This document shows, piece after piece, positions 24,623 through 38,100 of a stretch of DNA of 64,000 nt. The notes beneath the pieces were generated by a model that saw nothing but the letters and a program-made list of their open reading frames with translations, was not told where the DNA came from and did not search any database. Source of the stretch: Phoebastria nigripes (taxonomy: Eukaryota > Chordata > Aves > Procellariiformes > Diomedeidae); the NCBI GenBank assembly GCA_035582835.1, contig JAYKAV010002042.1, positions 840,122 to 904,121 on the forward strand, in the 5' to 3' direction. The first letter of the stretch is position 1; the number at the start of each line of letters is the position of its first letter. Position numbers and translations under genes: made by a program.

Positions 24623-25890
24623 TAACTGCTGTCCCAGTTTGTATAAAATGGAGGTGGATATCAAGCTGATAAGGGTATAGAACTTGAGTTTTTCACTTCC
24701 TTGGGTAAGTCTCCTGTGTAGCATTATGTAGAAGGTGAATGTAATAATCATGCTCTCTAGATGTGCTCAAAAAAAGTGGTTGCACAATGTTGTTTTTTTC
24801 AGGGACAAATCCTAGTAATGTGAGTTAGAAGTCCTCTGAGAATGCTTTCTGGACTAACTGTGTAAGGGATTTAGAAGAATGCCTGATCTCAAGATCAAAG
24901 TTAGGTTTAGGCATAAGATAGATGCTTAATTGATTTATCAAGACTAAAGCAGTCTTGGGCTTATGAAGAGATACCATTTTAGACATCAGGGTAACGTTAA
25001 AATGTTTTCTGTGCTGTGAAGCTGATGAATCTCAGGTAGCCAACAGATTTGCGTGTTTTGTCCCCTGAACTCTTGCAACCAATCTCAGTTCTGCACTGTA
25101 ATCTCTAGGATGCTTCTGCTGGGTAGGCAGCAGTATACTCTTGCTGGTCCAAAGTTAAAAGCATGCTACTGCCTAAGTGTCCTGCCAAACAAATTGCATC
25201 ATGGCTGTGTTCTGTCTGTCTTTCTGTCTTTCCATCAATAAAGATGCTAATTTGGATGTGCCTTCTTACCAGTTGCTGTTTTGTGGAACTCAGAAGCAGC
25301 TTATTATTCCTGAAGCTTCTGCCCTCTTTTGGATTTGGTAGAAATTGGCCAGTGAATTCAGACATTATTCAAGTGGAGACAGCATGGTTGTAATTTTTTT
25401 TTTAATGGATCTCAGAAATGTTTCAGATACGTGATGTCTTTCTGTGAAGATCACCTATTTCTTAGCATTTTGTTGGAGAAGAACTGCAATATCTAACCAC
25501 AGGTCTCAGTTATGAATGCATCATGTGTTACCTGGCAGGGCTGGTAAAGCTGGAACCAGGATATGGTTTCATGCTGGGATCTCTATACTCAGCAGGCCAC
25601 AGACTTTGAGCAGTTCTGTTGTGTTGCTTTCACTTCTAGACTTCCCATTTACCTCTTTGTCAATTCACCACCACCTCTTTTTGTGCCCTTCACTTAATTT
25701 TTCTTACCTTCTTGCTCCGACTTCTTTCCATTCCTGTCTCTACCTTTCAGTGCTTCTATTCCTTTTCTTAGAACAGTGTGTTTCAGTCAGACTAGATTAG
25801 TGCAAAAACCATCTAGAACAGTTTATTTACATTTACCATTTTGTTTGAGTTACATAGTTGTTTATTAACTTGCACTATTTTTCATTGCAG

Positions 25891-25979
25891 CAAAGCAAGC
25901 AATGGAGCAGGGAAAATCTCCAGTTATAATAGACAACACTAATACTCAAGCCTGGGAAATGAAGCCATATGTGGAAATG
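25891..25979 (+). CDS. N4BP2L2: N4BP2L2 coding exon 3: IDNTN segment
   Basis: This 89-nt exon lies between TTCATTGCAG and ATG/GTAGGT. It completes A532 and encodes residues 533-561. It has [17 protein letters not shown] (533-549) followed by the WEMKPYV block (553-559), the core of the N4BP2-like P-loop kinase fold after the Walker B region. Phase is 0 at its end. Splice signals and similarity leave little doubt. Confidence 0.96.
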
Positions 25980-26333
25980 GTAGGTTTTGTTGTGTGATTA
26001 TATCATGTGTTACAACTTTTCAAACTTACCTTCTCATGTGATAAGTTGGTCTGTTTTGTCCAGAAACATTTTCCTTACTCAAGTCTCTAAAGAGAGACTG
26101 CTTATTGATAGGATCAGTAATTGGTATGGCAATAGTTCAGACCAATTTAAGGATTGACTTGATCTAATCTGTTTAGCTGGGAATGAAAGCTAAGATGGGT
26201 TGGGGGTAAGTGAAATTCAGCATGCTACCACTGCAGAGTTAACTACATCTGTTTATTATACTGGTCTATAAAATTTTTGTTACATTTTATGTAATAATGA
26301 TACACGTCACACATTTTTCTTTGCTTGCTGCAG
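25980..26333 (+). other. N4BP2L2: Short N4BP2L2 intron
   Basis: A 354-bp intron from GTAGGT to TTGCTTGCTGCAG. Nothing else was seen in it. Confidence 0.9.
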
Positions 26334-26410
26334 GCCCTAGAAAAGGGATACAGAGTGGAGTTCCATGAGCCAGATACTTGGTGGAAGTTTGATCCTGAAG
26401 AATTAGAAAA
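26334..26410 (+). CDS. N4BP2L2: N4BP2L2 coding exon 4: EPDTWWKFDPEEL segment
   Basis: This 77-nt exon is bounded by CTTGCTGCAG and AA/GTAAGG. It encodes residues 562-586 plus two bases of K587. The sequence ALEKGYRVEFHEPDTWWKF is a signature of the N4BP2-like family and is nearly unchanged from the mammalian protein. Phase agrees with the following exon. Confidence 0.96.
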
Positions 26411-29400
26411 GTAAGGTTTATATTACAGAAATCATTGTACTTATGTATAGAGATGATAGGCAGATAAATATGCACACATAAATATATATGTAGTACGTTA
26501 TATTTTATTCAGTATGTTATTTTTTTAAATACTTAACTACTATTATAAAATGTATTTTATTTAAATAGGCATTTTGAGATATACCTTTAAATGGAAGTGT
26601 TATGGATAAACAAAGAGACAAATAAATAGAGGTCCTGTCTTGTTGGCCCGAAAAGCCAATATTAATATTTTGTTGCACATGAGTAGAAAAATGATTGACC
26701 TCTGTAAGAATTGCTGCTATTATAATGAATAATTATTCTGAGAAATTTGTTGCTACAAAACGCTGACATCAAGAAACAGGTAGAAGACAAAAAGAAATTA
26801 CGCATTTTGCAAGGAGTGCATCAATATAAGTGCTTTGTTTTGTCTACTTTTATAGATGTTTCAGTGTCAAAAGAACAACAGTCCATTATTAATCGGTAAA
26901 GGTTAAAAAGAAAGCTCATATTTTAGATTATTCTATTGCAAGATTTTGTGAAATTGTCCTCAGCTTCAGAGGGAGTACTGTTGGACATAAGTCATTGGAC
27001 TTCTGGGTTGTGAGAGTGCCTGGAAAGCTGCTTACTGGTTAATGTCTCTTTTGTCTCAGATATATCTGCTTTAGGAATCTATGAGGTATCAAACCAACTT
27101 AGGGATATTTCATTGTTTGAAATGTAATTTAATATTTTCATGGTTGATCACAAAGAGTTCTCTCACTGATTGTCATTTTATATGCTTCCAACTGGCTTGG
27201 CTTATAATTGTTTCAGCTTTGTAAAGTAGCCCCTACAATGCATGAAGTATGTGTGCATAATACTTACATTACTGACTTGGACTTTATTGTGTTTATAAAT
27301 CTTCTGAAGTTTTCACCTTTTGCTCCTAAGCTACCACTAACTTATTTTTAGAGGTGGAGTCCTCTCTCTGTAGGATGAATTCTAATGTTTTTCTAGTTTG
27401 GAGTGCAGCACAGCCAAGTTAGGAAGCTGTCTTAGGAATCAGACATTTCTAAGATGTTCAGTGTGAGATTTCCATTACATGAGACAGACTGATTTTCCAG
27501 GAAAATTCATGTTTTCACATGGTCTTAACACATAACAGGATAAACAAGCGTGAAGTGTTGTTACCATTGAATTTTATTGTCCAGTCATTAATCATAGGAG
27601 TAAAGTTTGTATCTTTACCAAAACCAAAGGAAAACCCCTGAACTGTGAAGTGCTGCTACCAGTTCTTAGGAGCTTCCTAGAAATGTTTTGGCAGTTTCAG
27701 TCGCTTTAAATATTTGAATAGAGACCCATTGTCTGGAAACTTTATTTTTTGAGAGTTTAGGAAGGGTGGTGATGTGACGTTTGATTTTGTTTTTCAATTG
27801 CTTGGGGAGAGGGCTCAATTTTTAAGGTTTGGGGTTTTTTTCCATATTCATGTGTTTGGGAAATAGATAATGATAGAGATGTTATTGTAGTTTTGGGATT
27901 CCCCTTACAAATTTTGAGCTCAACATTTTGTGCAGTATCTGGGCAAATACTATGCTAATAATAAATTTGGGTAATTTTATTAGTTGTCTGGAGTCATACA
28001 TTCTAATTCCCTCCTAAACAGGATCACTTAAGACTCTTTGTTTCTGGTAGTTGGAATAAAAAAATACACTACCTCCTACTTTAATTAGCAAAAGGTTTTT
28101 CTTATGTTTTGGATACATGCTCCTCATTTATTTGTTTTCAGTGGTGCTGTCTAGATTGTTAATAACTTTTATCATGTGGTGTAATATGTCGATATTCTAG
28201 AAGTCAGATGCATTTCTAGATACTATTTTTATAGGGTTGTTTCTGCCACCGCTTAGTGTGTTTGAGAAATCTGTGAAAAGGCTTTGTAGGTCAACACTGG
28301 GTAAGTTCTTGATGTCAAGAACATGATGGATGTTTTAGTGTGGAATGGGTGTCAGTGTCTTTTTCTTCCAGTGTGCCTGTGAGGTACAAATTTTCTTGAG
28401 TCCCTCATGAGTGATTTTGCTTTTAGTTTAGTTTTGTGCACATAACTTTTGTGAAAACGTCTTGACTCCATGGACGTATNTCTTGCGGGAGTGCTCAAGA
28501 CTTCTTGCATAGCATTTAGACCTTTATATAAAGGATTTTGTACCTTGATAACATTTTTAGGAAATCTTGAAAACTGCAGGTGAGAGAACAAACGAGTGGC
28601 AAAACCACTGGTAGAAGAGAAAGAATTTTTTTTTTTTTTTTAATTGTTTTCTCTTTTAAGTGTTTAATCAGCGTTAGATGAAAAAATTACCCTCTGTCAT
28701 GTTTGTATGCTTTCTGAGTAGCTGGTCAATTGGGAACTAGAACTTTTTTAAAAAAAAAAAGTGTACATTTGATTCAAGCTTTTGGGGAATGACAGGTATC
28801 CTGTGCGTCATCTGTGTTTTGGGATGGATGTTGTTTTAATTTTAAAAAAGTTACCTGCTGTGTAGCTTCACACAAGTGAAATGCAAACATGTTTAATATA
28901 ATCCTTTTTCCTTCAGTATGATCAGAAAACTGCAATTTGGTATTGACTTCATTAAACTTGTGCTCATTCTTTTAAGTAGTCATGTCTATGCAGGATTACT
29001 TTGCCAGTATATTGGTATGTAAGATTCTTCTGGTGTAGAAGCATTTAATAGTGACAGAACTTTGCTTTTATCAATAGATTCTGTTTCCTCCAAGCAAAAC
29101 CACCTTCCAAAGCATAACTATCTATTAGGAGCTTTTGCTGGTATGTCTGTATTGGTTAAGGATAGATGGCTTTATGCTCTTTCAGCATAGCCAAGCCGCC
29201 AAAGGGTGAGTGAAGACATGCCTGAAGAGGAGATCTTGGTATTAAATGACACTATACAGCAGATTTATTTCCTTTTTTAAATTAATTTCTATGCTTGATG
29301 CGATTTTGCTGTTGATGATTTTATTATCCTGCCTTGTTCTTTAAGGGAAAGTGCTTGCTCATTTATGAAGTGATTATACACAAGTCCATTCAATTGTGGA

Positions 29401-31128
29401 TGAGTGTGCACTTTATGCCCAGAGCACTTGAGCTGTAGCCTTTTTCTAGGAGTACTAAGATATGGAAAATGTTNAATAACTTTGTGCTTCCACCATTTGG
29501 CATAAAAGGATTTAGACTTCCTCTTCTCAGTTTTTTTCTGTCATGAGAGTCAAGTGCTTTATAGAATCCCCATATTTCTAGGGGATTGGCTTTTTTCTCT
29601 GCCATTAACCTTGTTCATATTCGTCAATAAAATCAAAACTGTTAAGACTTGTTAACTGATAAGTTCAACATGCTGCTGCTCCTGGACTTCTTTAGCATAA
29701 CGTAGAAATTAGTAGCATTTAAACAATGAGCCGCTTGTGATGATCACTCTAGCTTCTGATGTTCTCTCAGGGAAGAGTGTCTATGAGAGAAATGCTCTAC
29801 TTAAGCCTTTTCTTCCCAGAAAGAAAGCTGATAAAATACACCTTAAGGAGCCAGCAAAATTCTGAATAATTCTGAGATCACCAATTCTTCTTCCATTCTG
29901 AATGTGAAACTAGAGTGCTACCTGCAGTATGCTTTGAACCCTCATCAACTTCATACGTACTTCTTTGTTGTAATAATATGCACAAACTCCTTGGGGGGGA
30001 GGAAATCAGTCTTTTAAAATATTTCTGCATAGAGTATCCTCTTTCCAGTATAGCCTGTTGGTTCCCAGTATTGATTTCTCCTCTATAGAACTGAGCAAGT
30101 TGGTAAAGAGGCCCATGCCTCTTCTCTCCCTGGCAGAAAGCATAAAGATACAGGCATATATTCCCTATTGGTATGACTTGGAAATAATTCAACTTGGACA
30201 AGGTTTCTTGGTGATAAGAATATATTGGGTTATGATAAATGCTTGTCTACACTATTGAAACATTTTTTTTTTTATGTTTTATATCTGTTCTTTCAGATAC
30301 AGTTCCGTTACACTGCTGGCAATTCTCTGACATCCAGTTTGTGCATGAGCCTTGTGGTTTTCCTTTTGGCAGAGACCAAAATTTTCTGCTAACATGGATT
30401 TTGAGATCCTATTCCATAGATACTAAGGAGATAGATACATTCAAATGTAATGTCTAATGTCTCAGGTTCTTAATAGGCCAAGTTCTCACTGGAAGTAGCT
30501 GTTCACTAAACACTGCAAGAACAGGACAACACTTCTGGCCTCTCTTCCCTTATATGTGTTCGGGTACATTTCTAAATTTACAGCAAGTATCAGTAAGAGC
30601 TGGTAGATAAAGGTATCATGAGCATGCTGTTCTGGTTCAAAGCTAAAATTGCCCCTTAGTTTATATAGAGATTTATTGATGAGAAAATATTCTATCATCA
30701 AGTCTTGAAACAATGTAGTTTCATTTTTTGTGCTAGTTTGAATATTGCTTTCATAAGTAGTAGTCTATAGTATTATTCATCCCTCTACTCATTAGCTAGT
30801 ATACCATGTAAAATCTGATGAATAAATAGAAAGCAAAGTCCTTCTAGGGTTATTTAGGTACATAGTCCTGGTGAATACATCACATTTCTGTATGAAGAAG
30901 AATGAGTGTATTGTTTTCTGTTATTTAATATATGCAGTGGTGAATTGTTAAAATAAACCTTAACAGAAGTTGAATACTGAGGGAATGAGGATACAGTGTA
31001 ATAAAAGTGAAATTTGAAATATGAAAAGCAAGAAGAAAAACTGTGAAATTAGAGGGTTTTTTCTTTTTCTTAAAGACTGTAAACATATAAACATATCAGA
31101 CAATTTATTTAAATTTTTATTTTTGTAG
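26411..31128 (+). other. N4BP2L2: N4BP2L2 intron between coding exons 4 and 5
   Basis: A 4.7 kb AT-rich intron ending TTTTTATTTTTGTAG. Single N bases occur at 28480 and 29474. ORFs of up to about 107 codons on the - strand (29878-30201) resemble nothing known. No transposon was recognised. Confidence 0.75.
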
Positions 31129-31327
31129 GAGGAATAAACATGGGGTGACTCGTGAGAAGATTGCTCAGATGTTGGAACGATATGAATATCAAATATCCAT
31201 ACCTATTGTCATGAATTCAGTGGTACCTCCCCACAAAAACACTCAAAGGCCACCTCTGCAGCGAAGACATAGGTGGGGAGGCAATACAGACTCATGGAAT
31301 TCTTTCAGTATTTCCAGTAGCCGATAA
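31129..31327 (+). CDS. N4BP2L2: N4BP2L2 coding exon 5, short-form terminal exon with internal donor
   Basis: The exon starts after TTTTTGTAG and completes K587. It encodes RNKHGVTREKIAQMLERYEY (588-607), the end of the kinase-like domain, then a Pro/Arg-rich tail. Read through, it ends at TAA (31325-31327), giving a 652-residue short form whose last residues (RWGGNTDSWNSF...) resemble the mammalian short-form tail. An alternative donor, CATAG/GTGGGG at 31272/31273, leaves two bases AG. These join to the G at 46420 to restore an Arg codon and open the long form. Both uses are consistent with the sequence; transcript data would give their ratio. Confidence 0.94.
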
Positions 31328-34300
31328 CACAGTTGCAGTCAGTTAATAAAAATCTGTTACTTGCCCTTCTAAAACACATCATCACCTCCAATAAAGTAGT
31401 GGATCTTCTGTGTTTTAAATAGGCCCATTTCAAGACCATTTTCTTCCGGAGGTTGTTCCTTTAACAGACTTGCATGTAAATAAAATTGTACATTAAATGT
31501 TTTTTAAAACTATATTTATTACAGTTGTAATAACTTTGATTTTAGTAAAATATTTAATACAGTATGACATACAGCAGAGTCTTCCTTCATAAACCTAAGA
31601 CAATGATGTTGTCATATATCAAGTAACTGTTGAGCAGTTTTTTTTAAAGAAGAGGTCATATTAGATATCTTTTAAAAGAGAATTAAAGACCCAGAAGAAG
31701 AGGTTATTTATGCAATAACCAATTTTAAAGACTGTCATTTAGTCTTATCTTCTAGGAGATTTTTTTGAAAACAATTATGTCATGGATTGTCCTTTTGTTC
31801 TATTTGGCATGTATTTTCTGGTTTCAGTTGTGGTGTTTGGGTTTTTTTGTCTCAGAAGCTCATCTGGCGGCTGAAGCAACATTCTGCCAATGCAGTATTC
31901 ACCAGCCTTAAAATGTGCAACCTGAATTATTTTTTTGTTTGTTCTCAGTGGTAGTATATAAACTATGATGGTGGCTGCACACCACCAACCTGTTTGTGCT
32001 GACTAAAAAAACCTAAATTTTATCACTAAACCCCCAAAATTTCACAGCTATGTCTTTCTAAGTCAATTTCTTTAATTTATGATAAAAATGAAGTATTAAA
32101 GCCTTAGGCTGTCAAGTCCCAGTCCACAGTTGGGATGCATAAATTCAATATAAATAGTGGATATAATTCTGTAAAACCATGTTGCATTCCTAATTTTGGC
32201 ACAGCCAATGTAATCAGTTTAGCACATAACAAAGAATGAGCCAGCATGGAGATTGACTAATTTACTGCCCTTTTTCTCTTAAAAAATGATGAATTTGTAA
32301 GTTTTCACTTTGCTTTCTAACAGCTTGCTGTATTAATAAAATATATTGTCTTCAGTGTTGTTTTAGTAGTTCAATGCAATAGTTTTTATTATTTTCAAGC
32401 TTGTAGGATTTTATACAGATGAGCGTTATTACTAACCTGCTAGCTGAAATAACCTATCTTTGATTTCCTTATACACTGAATGAGTAAATCCTGAACAGGA
32501 AGTTTTGTCAAGAACGTGAGTCATAGCTAAAAAAATTTTCATGGTTTTCTGTTACTGATTTGGTGTAAAAGGCATCAGAATTTTGAAAATTCCAAAGCCA
32601 GCATGACTTTTTTTTTATTTATAGACAATTTTTGAATAGGCCCTAAAAATTACTTATTGTTTAAAGTCTGAATACCATGAAAGTTGAAAATCCAGGTCTA
32701 TAATGACGTATCTTTCTGTGGTTTTCTACACCCCTTGTGCAAATCTAAATTTGTACAATTTAATGTATATCTGCAATAACATTTTCATAAGAGATTCTAT
32801 TAACTATAAAAGTTGAAGTGTGCAGTTTCACATTTTAGTAATTGTTTTAATTATTTGAAAAATAATTTTAAATGCTTCAGTAGTGCATGGATTGTTAATA
32901 TATTGAATTATGTGTATATATAAAAAAAGGAAGCTCTCCAACTATATTAATTGTCTTCTCTCATTGTCTGTTATTCATACCAATTATGTTACTGTATTTT
33001 AGTTTTCATGGTTATCTTTTTCCATGTCTCAAAAGAATCATGGAAATCATTGTAAATGGTCAGAAATACTTCAATTATCCCAAAGTTTAAACATGAAAGC
33101 ATGTTTCAAGTGGGAGGAAGATAAAAAGGTTTTAGGAAGACTCATTTTATTTACTCTATGTTACTTTAAGCCATCATAAATTGATAAAATTTATTGAGGC
33201 TTTAGGTAATATTCACACAGTGTGCTAAGGTATGACAAAAAAGAGCTGATTATTGAAAATTGATGTTATGATATCTTTCAGTACCTTCTGTCTTCAGTTT
33301 TTAAAGGAAATGGATTTTTTTAGCAATATTTAATTGATATTTAAGTTCTCTTTTTAACTGAAATTTGTATTTAAATAGATGTGAATTCATACTATTTTAA
33401 AATGGTGCAGCATTTTTTGTGTTATCTTTTTAATAAATTATTGGTGGANGGTGGGTATTTTTGACATGCAAAGCATGTTGATCAATAATAGGCTTGCAGT
33501 TTGCAAAGGACACATAACAAGAAAGGAATGCTTTGCAGCTTGGCACTGTATCAAACATTTCTTGTAAACTGCTTAATCTATAAAGCTGTATTCCAAGGTA
33601 AGTACAATGACATGGTAGGTGAAAACACAATGGAATTACTGTCTGTGTAACACATTTTTGTTTCATGGTATATTAATATTTCGTGAGGATATGACAGTCA
33701 TTGTCACACGTATATCTCAGACAGAAGTTGCTTTTACACTACAATATTTATATGTAAAAATAATAAAAAGATGATGTGAAATACATGTTGCAGGTATTGA
33801 ATTTCTCCTGCTCCCTCACAAATGAGGAAACTTACTTATTTTGTCAAAAAGTATGTACAAGAAATGTAAGAACTCACTGTTCAGTTAGACTGGGGATCTA
33901 AAAATTTTTACTATCTGGCATAGTTTTTATGCAATGCATGTGTTGATGATAATAATGTACCTAGAATGAAGTTTTCCTGTTGTTTTAGATTTTTAGTAAA
34001 TTGCTAGTTCATTGTATTTCATGAAATAAGTGTCAGAATTTTTTTTTTTTAATGTAACTAATGCATAGAACCTTAGTGTTACGAATGCAAATTCTAAGTA
34101 TCTGCTGCATACTTGAAACTAGTGAGATGTTTGGTAAGTAAATTTAAACAGAATAGTTAAGATACTCAGCTGTAGTTTTAACATCCTACTCTTCCAAGCA
34201 TGAAATTTAAATGAGAATTAATTTGCAGAACATACATATATTTGGTTCATATATCTGACCAGTTAGCATCAGCTATATAGGATTATGTGTTGCTATAGAA

Positions 34301-34500
34301 AAAAATAGTTCTAGTTTTACTGCTTCATCTAAACTGCTGTTTCTTGTTTGATTAGTTTACTTCCTGAATTATCAAAAGTTTTCATCAGCCTTGTCTTTGA
34401 CGGATGATTTAGTGTTCTTATTTTTCTTTTGTTTGGAGAAGAAAAAAAACAGAAACAAACAAACCCAAAACAACAAAACCAAAAAAAACCCCACCCCAAA
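31328..34500 (+). other. N4BP2L2: Short-form 3'UTR and following intronic DNA
   Basis: AT-rich sequence follows the TAA. AATAAA signals occur at 31345, 31390, 31479 and 32335. The last has a GT-rich stretch (TGTCTTCAGTGTTGTTTTAG from about 32347) just after it, which makes it the best-formed cleavage site near here. Another AATAAA is at about 33432. The true end of the short transcript cannot be fixed from sequence. Confidence 0.6.
32335..32340 (+). terminator. N4BP2L2: Candidate polyadenylation signal for the short form
   Basis: AATAAA is followed within 30 bases by GT-rich sequence, about 1 kb after the short-form stop. Earlier signals at 31345, 31390 and 31479 are alternatives with less GT-rich downstream sequence. 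Confidence 0.45.
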
Positions 34501-34520
34501 CCCCACAAAACCAAACCCTA
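34436..34520. repeat. A/C-rich low-complexity tract
   Basis: A stretch of A and C runs (AAACAAACAAACCC, CCCCACCCC and similar) lies immediately before the second solo LTR. A similar tract occurs at 48262-48375. Confidence 0.75.
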
Positions 34521-34529
34521 GAAGACCTA

Positions 34530-35115
34530 TGTGCTGGTTTTGGCTGGGATAGAGTTAATTTTCTTCATAGTAGCTATGTTTTGGATTTGTGCTGAAAACA
34601 GTGTTGATAACACAGGGATGTTTTAGTTACTGCTGAGCAGGGCTTACACAGAGTCAAGGCCTTTTCTGCTTCTCACCCCACCCCACCAGCGAGGAGGCTG
34701 GGGGTGCACAAGAAGGTGGGAGGGGACACAGCTGGGACAGCTGACCCCAACTGACCAAAGGGATATTCCACACCATATGACATCATGCTCAGCATATAAA
34801 GCTGGGGGAAGAAGAAGGAAGGGGGGTATGTTCAGTGTTACGGCGTTTTGTCTTCCCAAGTAACTGTTACATGTGATGGAGCTCTGCTTTCCTGGAGACG
34901 GCTGAACACCTGCCTGCCGATGGGGAGTAGTGAATGAATTCCNTGTTTTGCTTTGCTTGTGTGCGCGGCTTTTGCTTTCCCTCTTAAACTGTCTTTATCT
35001 CAACCCATGACTTTTCTCACTTTTACCCTTCTGATTCTCCCCCCCCATCCCACCAGGGGGGAGTGAGCGAGCGGCTGTGTGGTGCTCAGTTGCCAGCTGG
35101 GGTTAAACCACGACA
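34530..35115 (+). mobile_element. Solo LTR of the same endogenous retrovirus family, copy 2
   Basis: A 586-bp element starts TGTGCTGGTTTTGGCTGGGA and ends AAACCACGACA. It is flanked by a perfect 5-bp target duplication, ACCTA at 34525-34529 and 35116-35120. It shares with copy 1 the start (GCTGGGA-AGAGTTAA), the GACATCATGCTCAG-TATAAA region (TATAAA at 34795-34800), the CTGTC/TTTTATCTCAACCC stretch and the end (GAGTGAGCGAGCGGCTG...GGTTAAACCA). No internal retroviral genes flank it. It lies in sense orientation in the long-form intron. There is a single N at 34943. Confidence 0.93.
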
Positions 35116-35120
35116 ACCTA

Positions 35121-38100
35121 ATGTAACACTTTTTTATTTTTATTTTTTAACATATGATGTTAAATGATCACCTGTGAGGAATTCTGTCTTCTGTTCTTGT
35201 AGTCATGTCCTCTTTAGGTTCATTTTAATCTAGTTTGCTGTGCTGCATAATTTTTTTTTAAGCTTTTTGTCTTTAAGAAGAAATCCAAGATTTTGTCTTG
35301 AAACCTTCTGCAGACATGATAGTTTTTCTTTGTTTCTGTGCTAATAGATAACCGAATACCAGGCTTTATCTAGCTGGGATGGGACCCATAACATTTATAT
35401 TTGCTTGTTTTGTGTCTGTCTTTCCTGAGGTAATTTAGACTGTGTCGGTATTTTCTTCTTTGAGCTGACCAGTAGGATTCATTTTCAGTGAATTAGAAAA
35501 AAAATTACTTCTGTATTTTCACATTCATGTGTGATCCCTGTAGTTTGAACTGCTGCTTCCTCCTAGCAATCGAGTTTTCTGGAAGAAATGTTTTCCCTCT
35601 GTGCTGGTACGTCATGGAGATGATGTCACTAGGTGTATGTTGAGAATTTAGGGTTTTCCATACAAAAGAACAGAGACATATATTACAATTCCCAGTAAAG
35701 AGCAATAAGAAGACAGTGTTGAAATGCAGTTCATAAAATTGAAATTAAGTACTCAATTTAAAAGAGTGATCAGATGTTTCATATAGGTCAGATGTGGAAA
35801 TATTTCACTTCAGTGTTTCTACAGTGACACTTTCTCCTTTCAATGTTTTATGTTCTCATCCTTTTGAAATAAAAGCAAGAGCAGAGATTAAAGCTCTTTA
35901 GTAATCATTTCCTAGGTGAGAATCTACTTGTACATCAATTAATTTTTGGTGTTTTTTTATTTTCTTTTTGTAGGCTAATTGGTTGAAATTAGCTGTAAAT
36001 CAGCTTATTTTGAGTTCACAGAAAAACGTGAAAACATAGCTGGTCTTTTAAGTATTTAGAAGATAAAGTAGTAAGTAACAGGGTTTGTCAAGGTCAGATC
36101 ATCTCAAATTTGTCTCATTTATTTCTGTAGTAATGGAGAAGCAGCAAGTAGTGTTTTTAGCTTGAGATAGACTGTCAACATCATTCTAGATCAAGGATAA
36201 TAAAAGCATTGAAGTACTGCATCTGGAATGGGTCTTTGCAGTTTCCTTTTAGCTGATAATGCTGCTACTTCATTTCTCAGATAGGCAGGCAGTCCTTGAC
36301 CATTTAACGTGTACCTTACTGATAGATAGTGCTGTTGTAAAAATACCATGTTGTGCCAAGTCAGAACATACTGTATCCATGAAGTAATTTTTTTCAGCTG
36401 TACTTGCAGTCTTTTTAGTAATGTGAAATATTTTTCTTTTTTGAGCTGTTAATTGAATTCAGCTTTTCTTTTGTGGTCCCTCAAACAGATATCAGAGTAA
36501 CTGCTTTGTAATTGTGTGGATCATCCTGCTTGTCATTTTTAAATATTTTCCTGATACTAACTCTGTAAGTATTCTAGGATTTTATGGAAACATAGTAGAA
36601 AAATATTTTATGAGCAAAACTTTTGGAACATGTGCTTGCATGTTGTCTAACTCTACTGATTTAGAAAAGCATAAATTCTTCAGTGGATGTTGTTTAATCT
36701 CTTCTTAAATTGCTAACAGACTAAGAAGTGCTGCTTTAGCTGACTGAATAAACATTTTCTTATTTCTAAGGGGTTTATTGTACCATTTACAAATCAGTCT
36801 TAGTCATGGGCCTGTAATGCTGTTTGGCTGTTATTTTTATTCATGATACTTCTAATAATTTTTTTTTTTCCTTTACTCATCAGCCATAGGTTTTGGTAAC
36901 CTATACTGTAGGTTATAATAGTCTATAAGAAGTTCCTGAACAGCTTATCCCACATATTGCTCTTAACCATGAAGAGTTTCTGAAGGCTCATGAACCTGAC
37001 TTAAGAGTGGATTGACTATATTACTTTTCCCCCATTTCGCATTTTTCCTGATAGTTTTCCTGTATTGCTTGTAAGATTAATACACTGCTTTACAGGGATC
37101 TTGACAACAAAAGTATAGACTTCGAATCTTTTACCTGAAGCAAGACAGGTATGCATATTTGAGCTTCATTTGCAGCTCTTTTGCAGCTGTTTGGTACATG
37201 CGCTAAATATTCAATGAAGTATACCTCATAAAATTTGAAAACTATTTTCACTTTATGAAAACTGCAGTTAGAAGACTGTGTTTATGGCTGTGCAGCAAAA
37301 TTGCATTATATATGGAGTATAAATGGAATTCTGTGTATGTGTATGTAGAAGGTGCAGTTAGAGCATTGTGTTTCATTCTGTTTCTGTTTTGTTCCAGCAG
37401 TCTAGACTGAGTTCTTGTTTCTAATAACGAATACTTAGATTATGTCCATAATGCTGCCCTTTTTGGTCCTAGGTCTTGAGGAGAGGTTTTATTGTGAGTA
37501 AAGATAGCTAACTATGGTTTAACTTTCTACTGCTCTGTAGGGAATTGAGCTGTAAAGAGATTAAATGAGTTTGTCTTTTGCCTGGTTAGTTTGTGGTGCT
37601 TCTGTTGAGAACGTCAAGCTTTGAGCTCACTGGTACAAGTAAGATGTGACACATTGGAGTGAGTTGAGCAGAGGGTGGTCAGGGCCTGGAGCACCTGATA
37701 CGCAAGGGGTAGCTGGGAGAAATGGATTGTTCAGCCTTAAGAAGAGAAGGCTATGGCTAAGACAGCTTAATGCTGGCTTCACCTAACTAATGGGAGAGTG
37801 TAAAGGTGGAGCCAGGCTCCTCTTAGATGAGAAGCAATGGGTAGAGGTTGCAACGTGGGAAATTCCAGTTGGGTATTAGCTTGTGTAATGTCCAGCCTTG
37901 GAGTATTCAAAACTTGTCCGGGCAAGGCACTGAGCAACAAGATCTCGGTTGGTATTGCTTTGAGCAGAGGTTGGACCATATGATCTCCAGAGGCCCCCAG
38001 TGTCCAGAATATCAAGAGAGTTAGCTCTTACCTATCAGAGAAGACTTCTAAATCACTAACAGAATTGCTGCCTGGTTTCAGGGTGTCAGATGCAGCCTTG

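Larger units (their letters stand above)
20512..25890 (+). other. N4BP2L2: N4BP2L2 intron between coding exons 2 and 3
   Basis: A 5.4 kb AT-rich intron. It holds imperfect tandem duplications (41-bp period at 21560-21632; 21-bp period at 24581-24622), a C-run followed by a G-rich stretch at 22026-22070, pyrimidine runs near 22850-22887 and an A31 run at 23679-23709. No transposon family was recognised. Confidence 0.8.
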
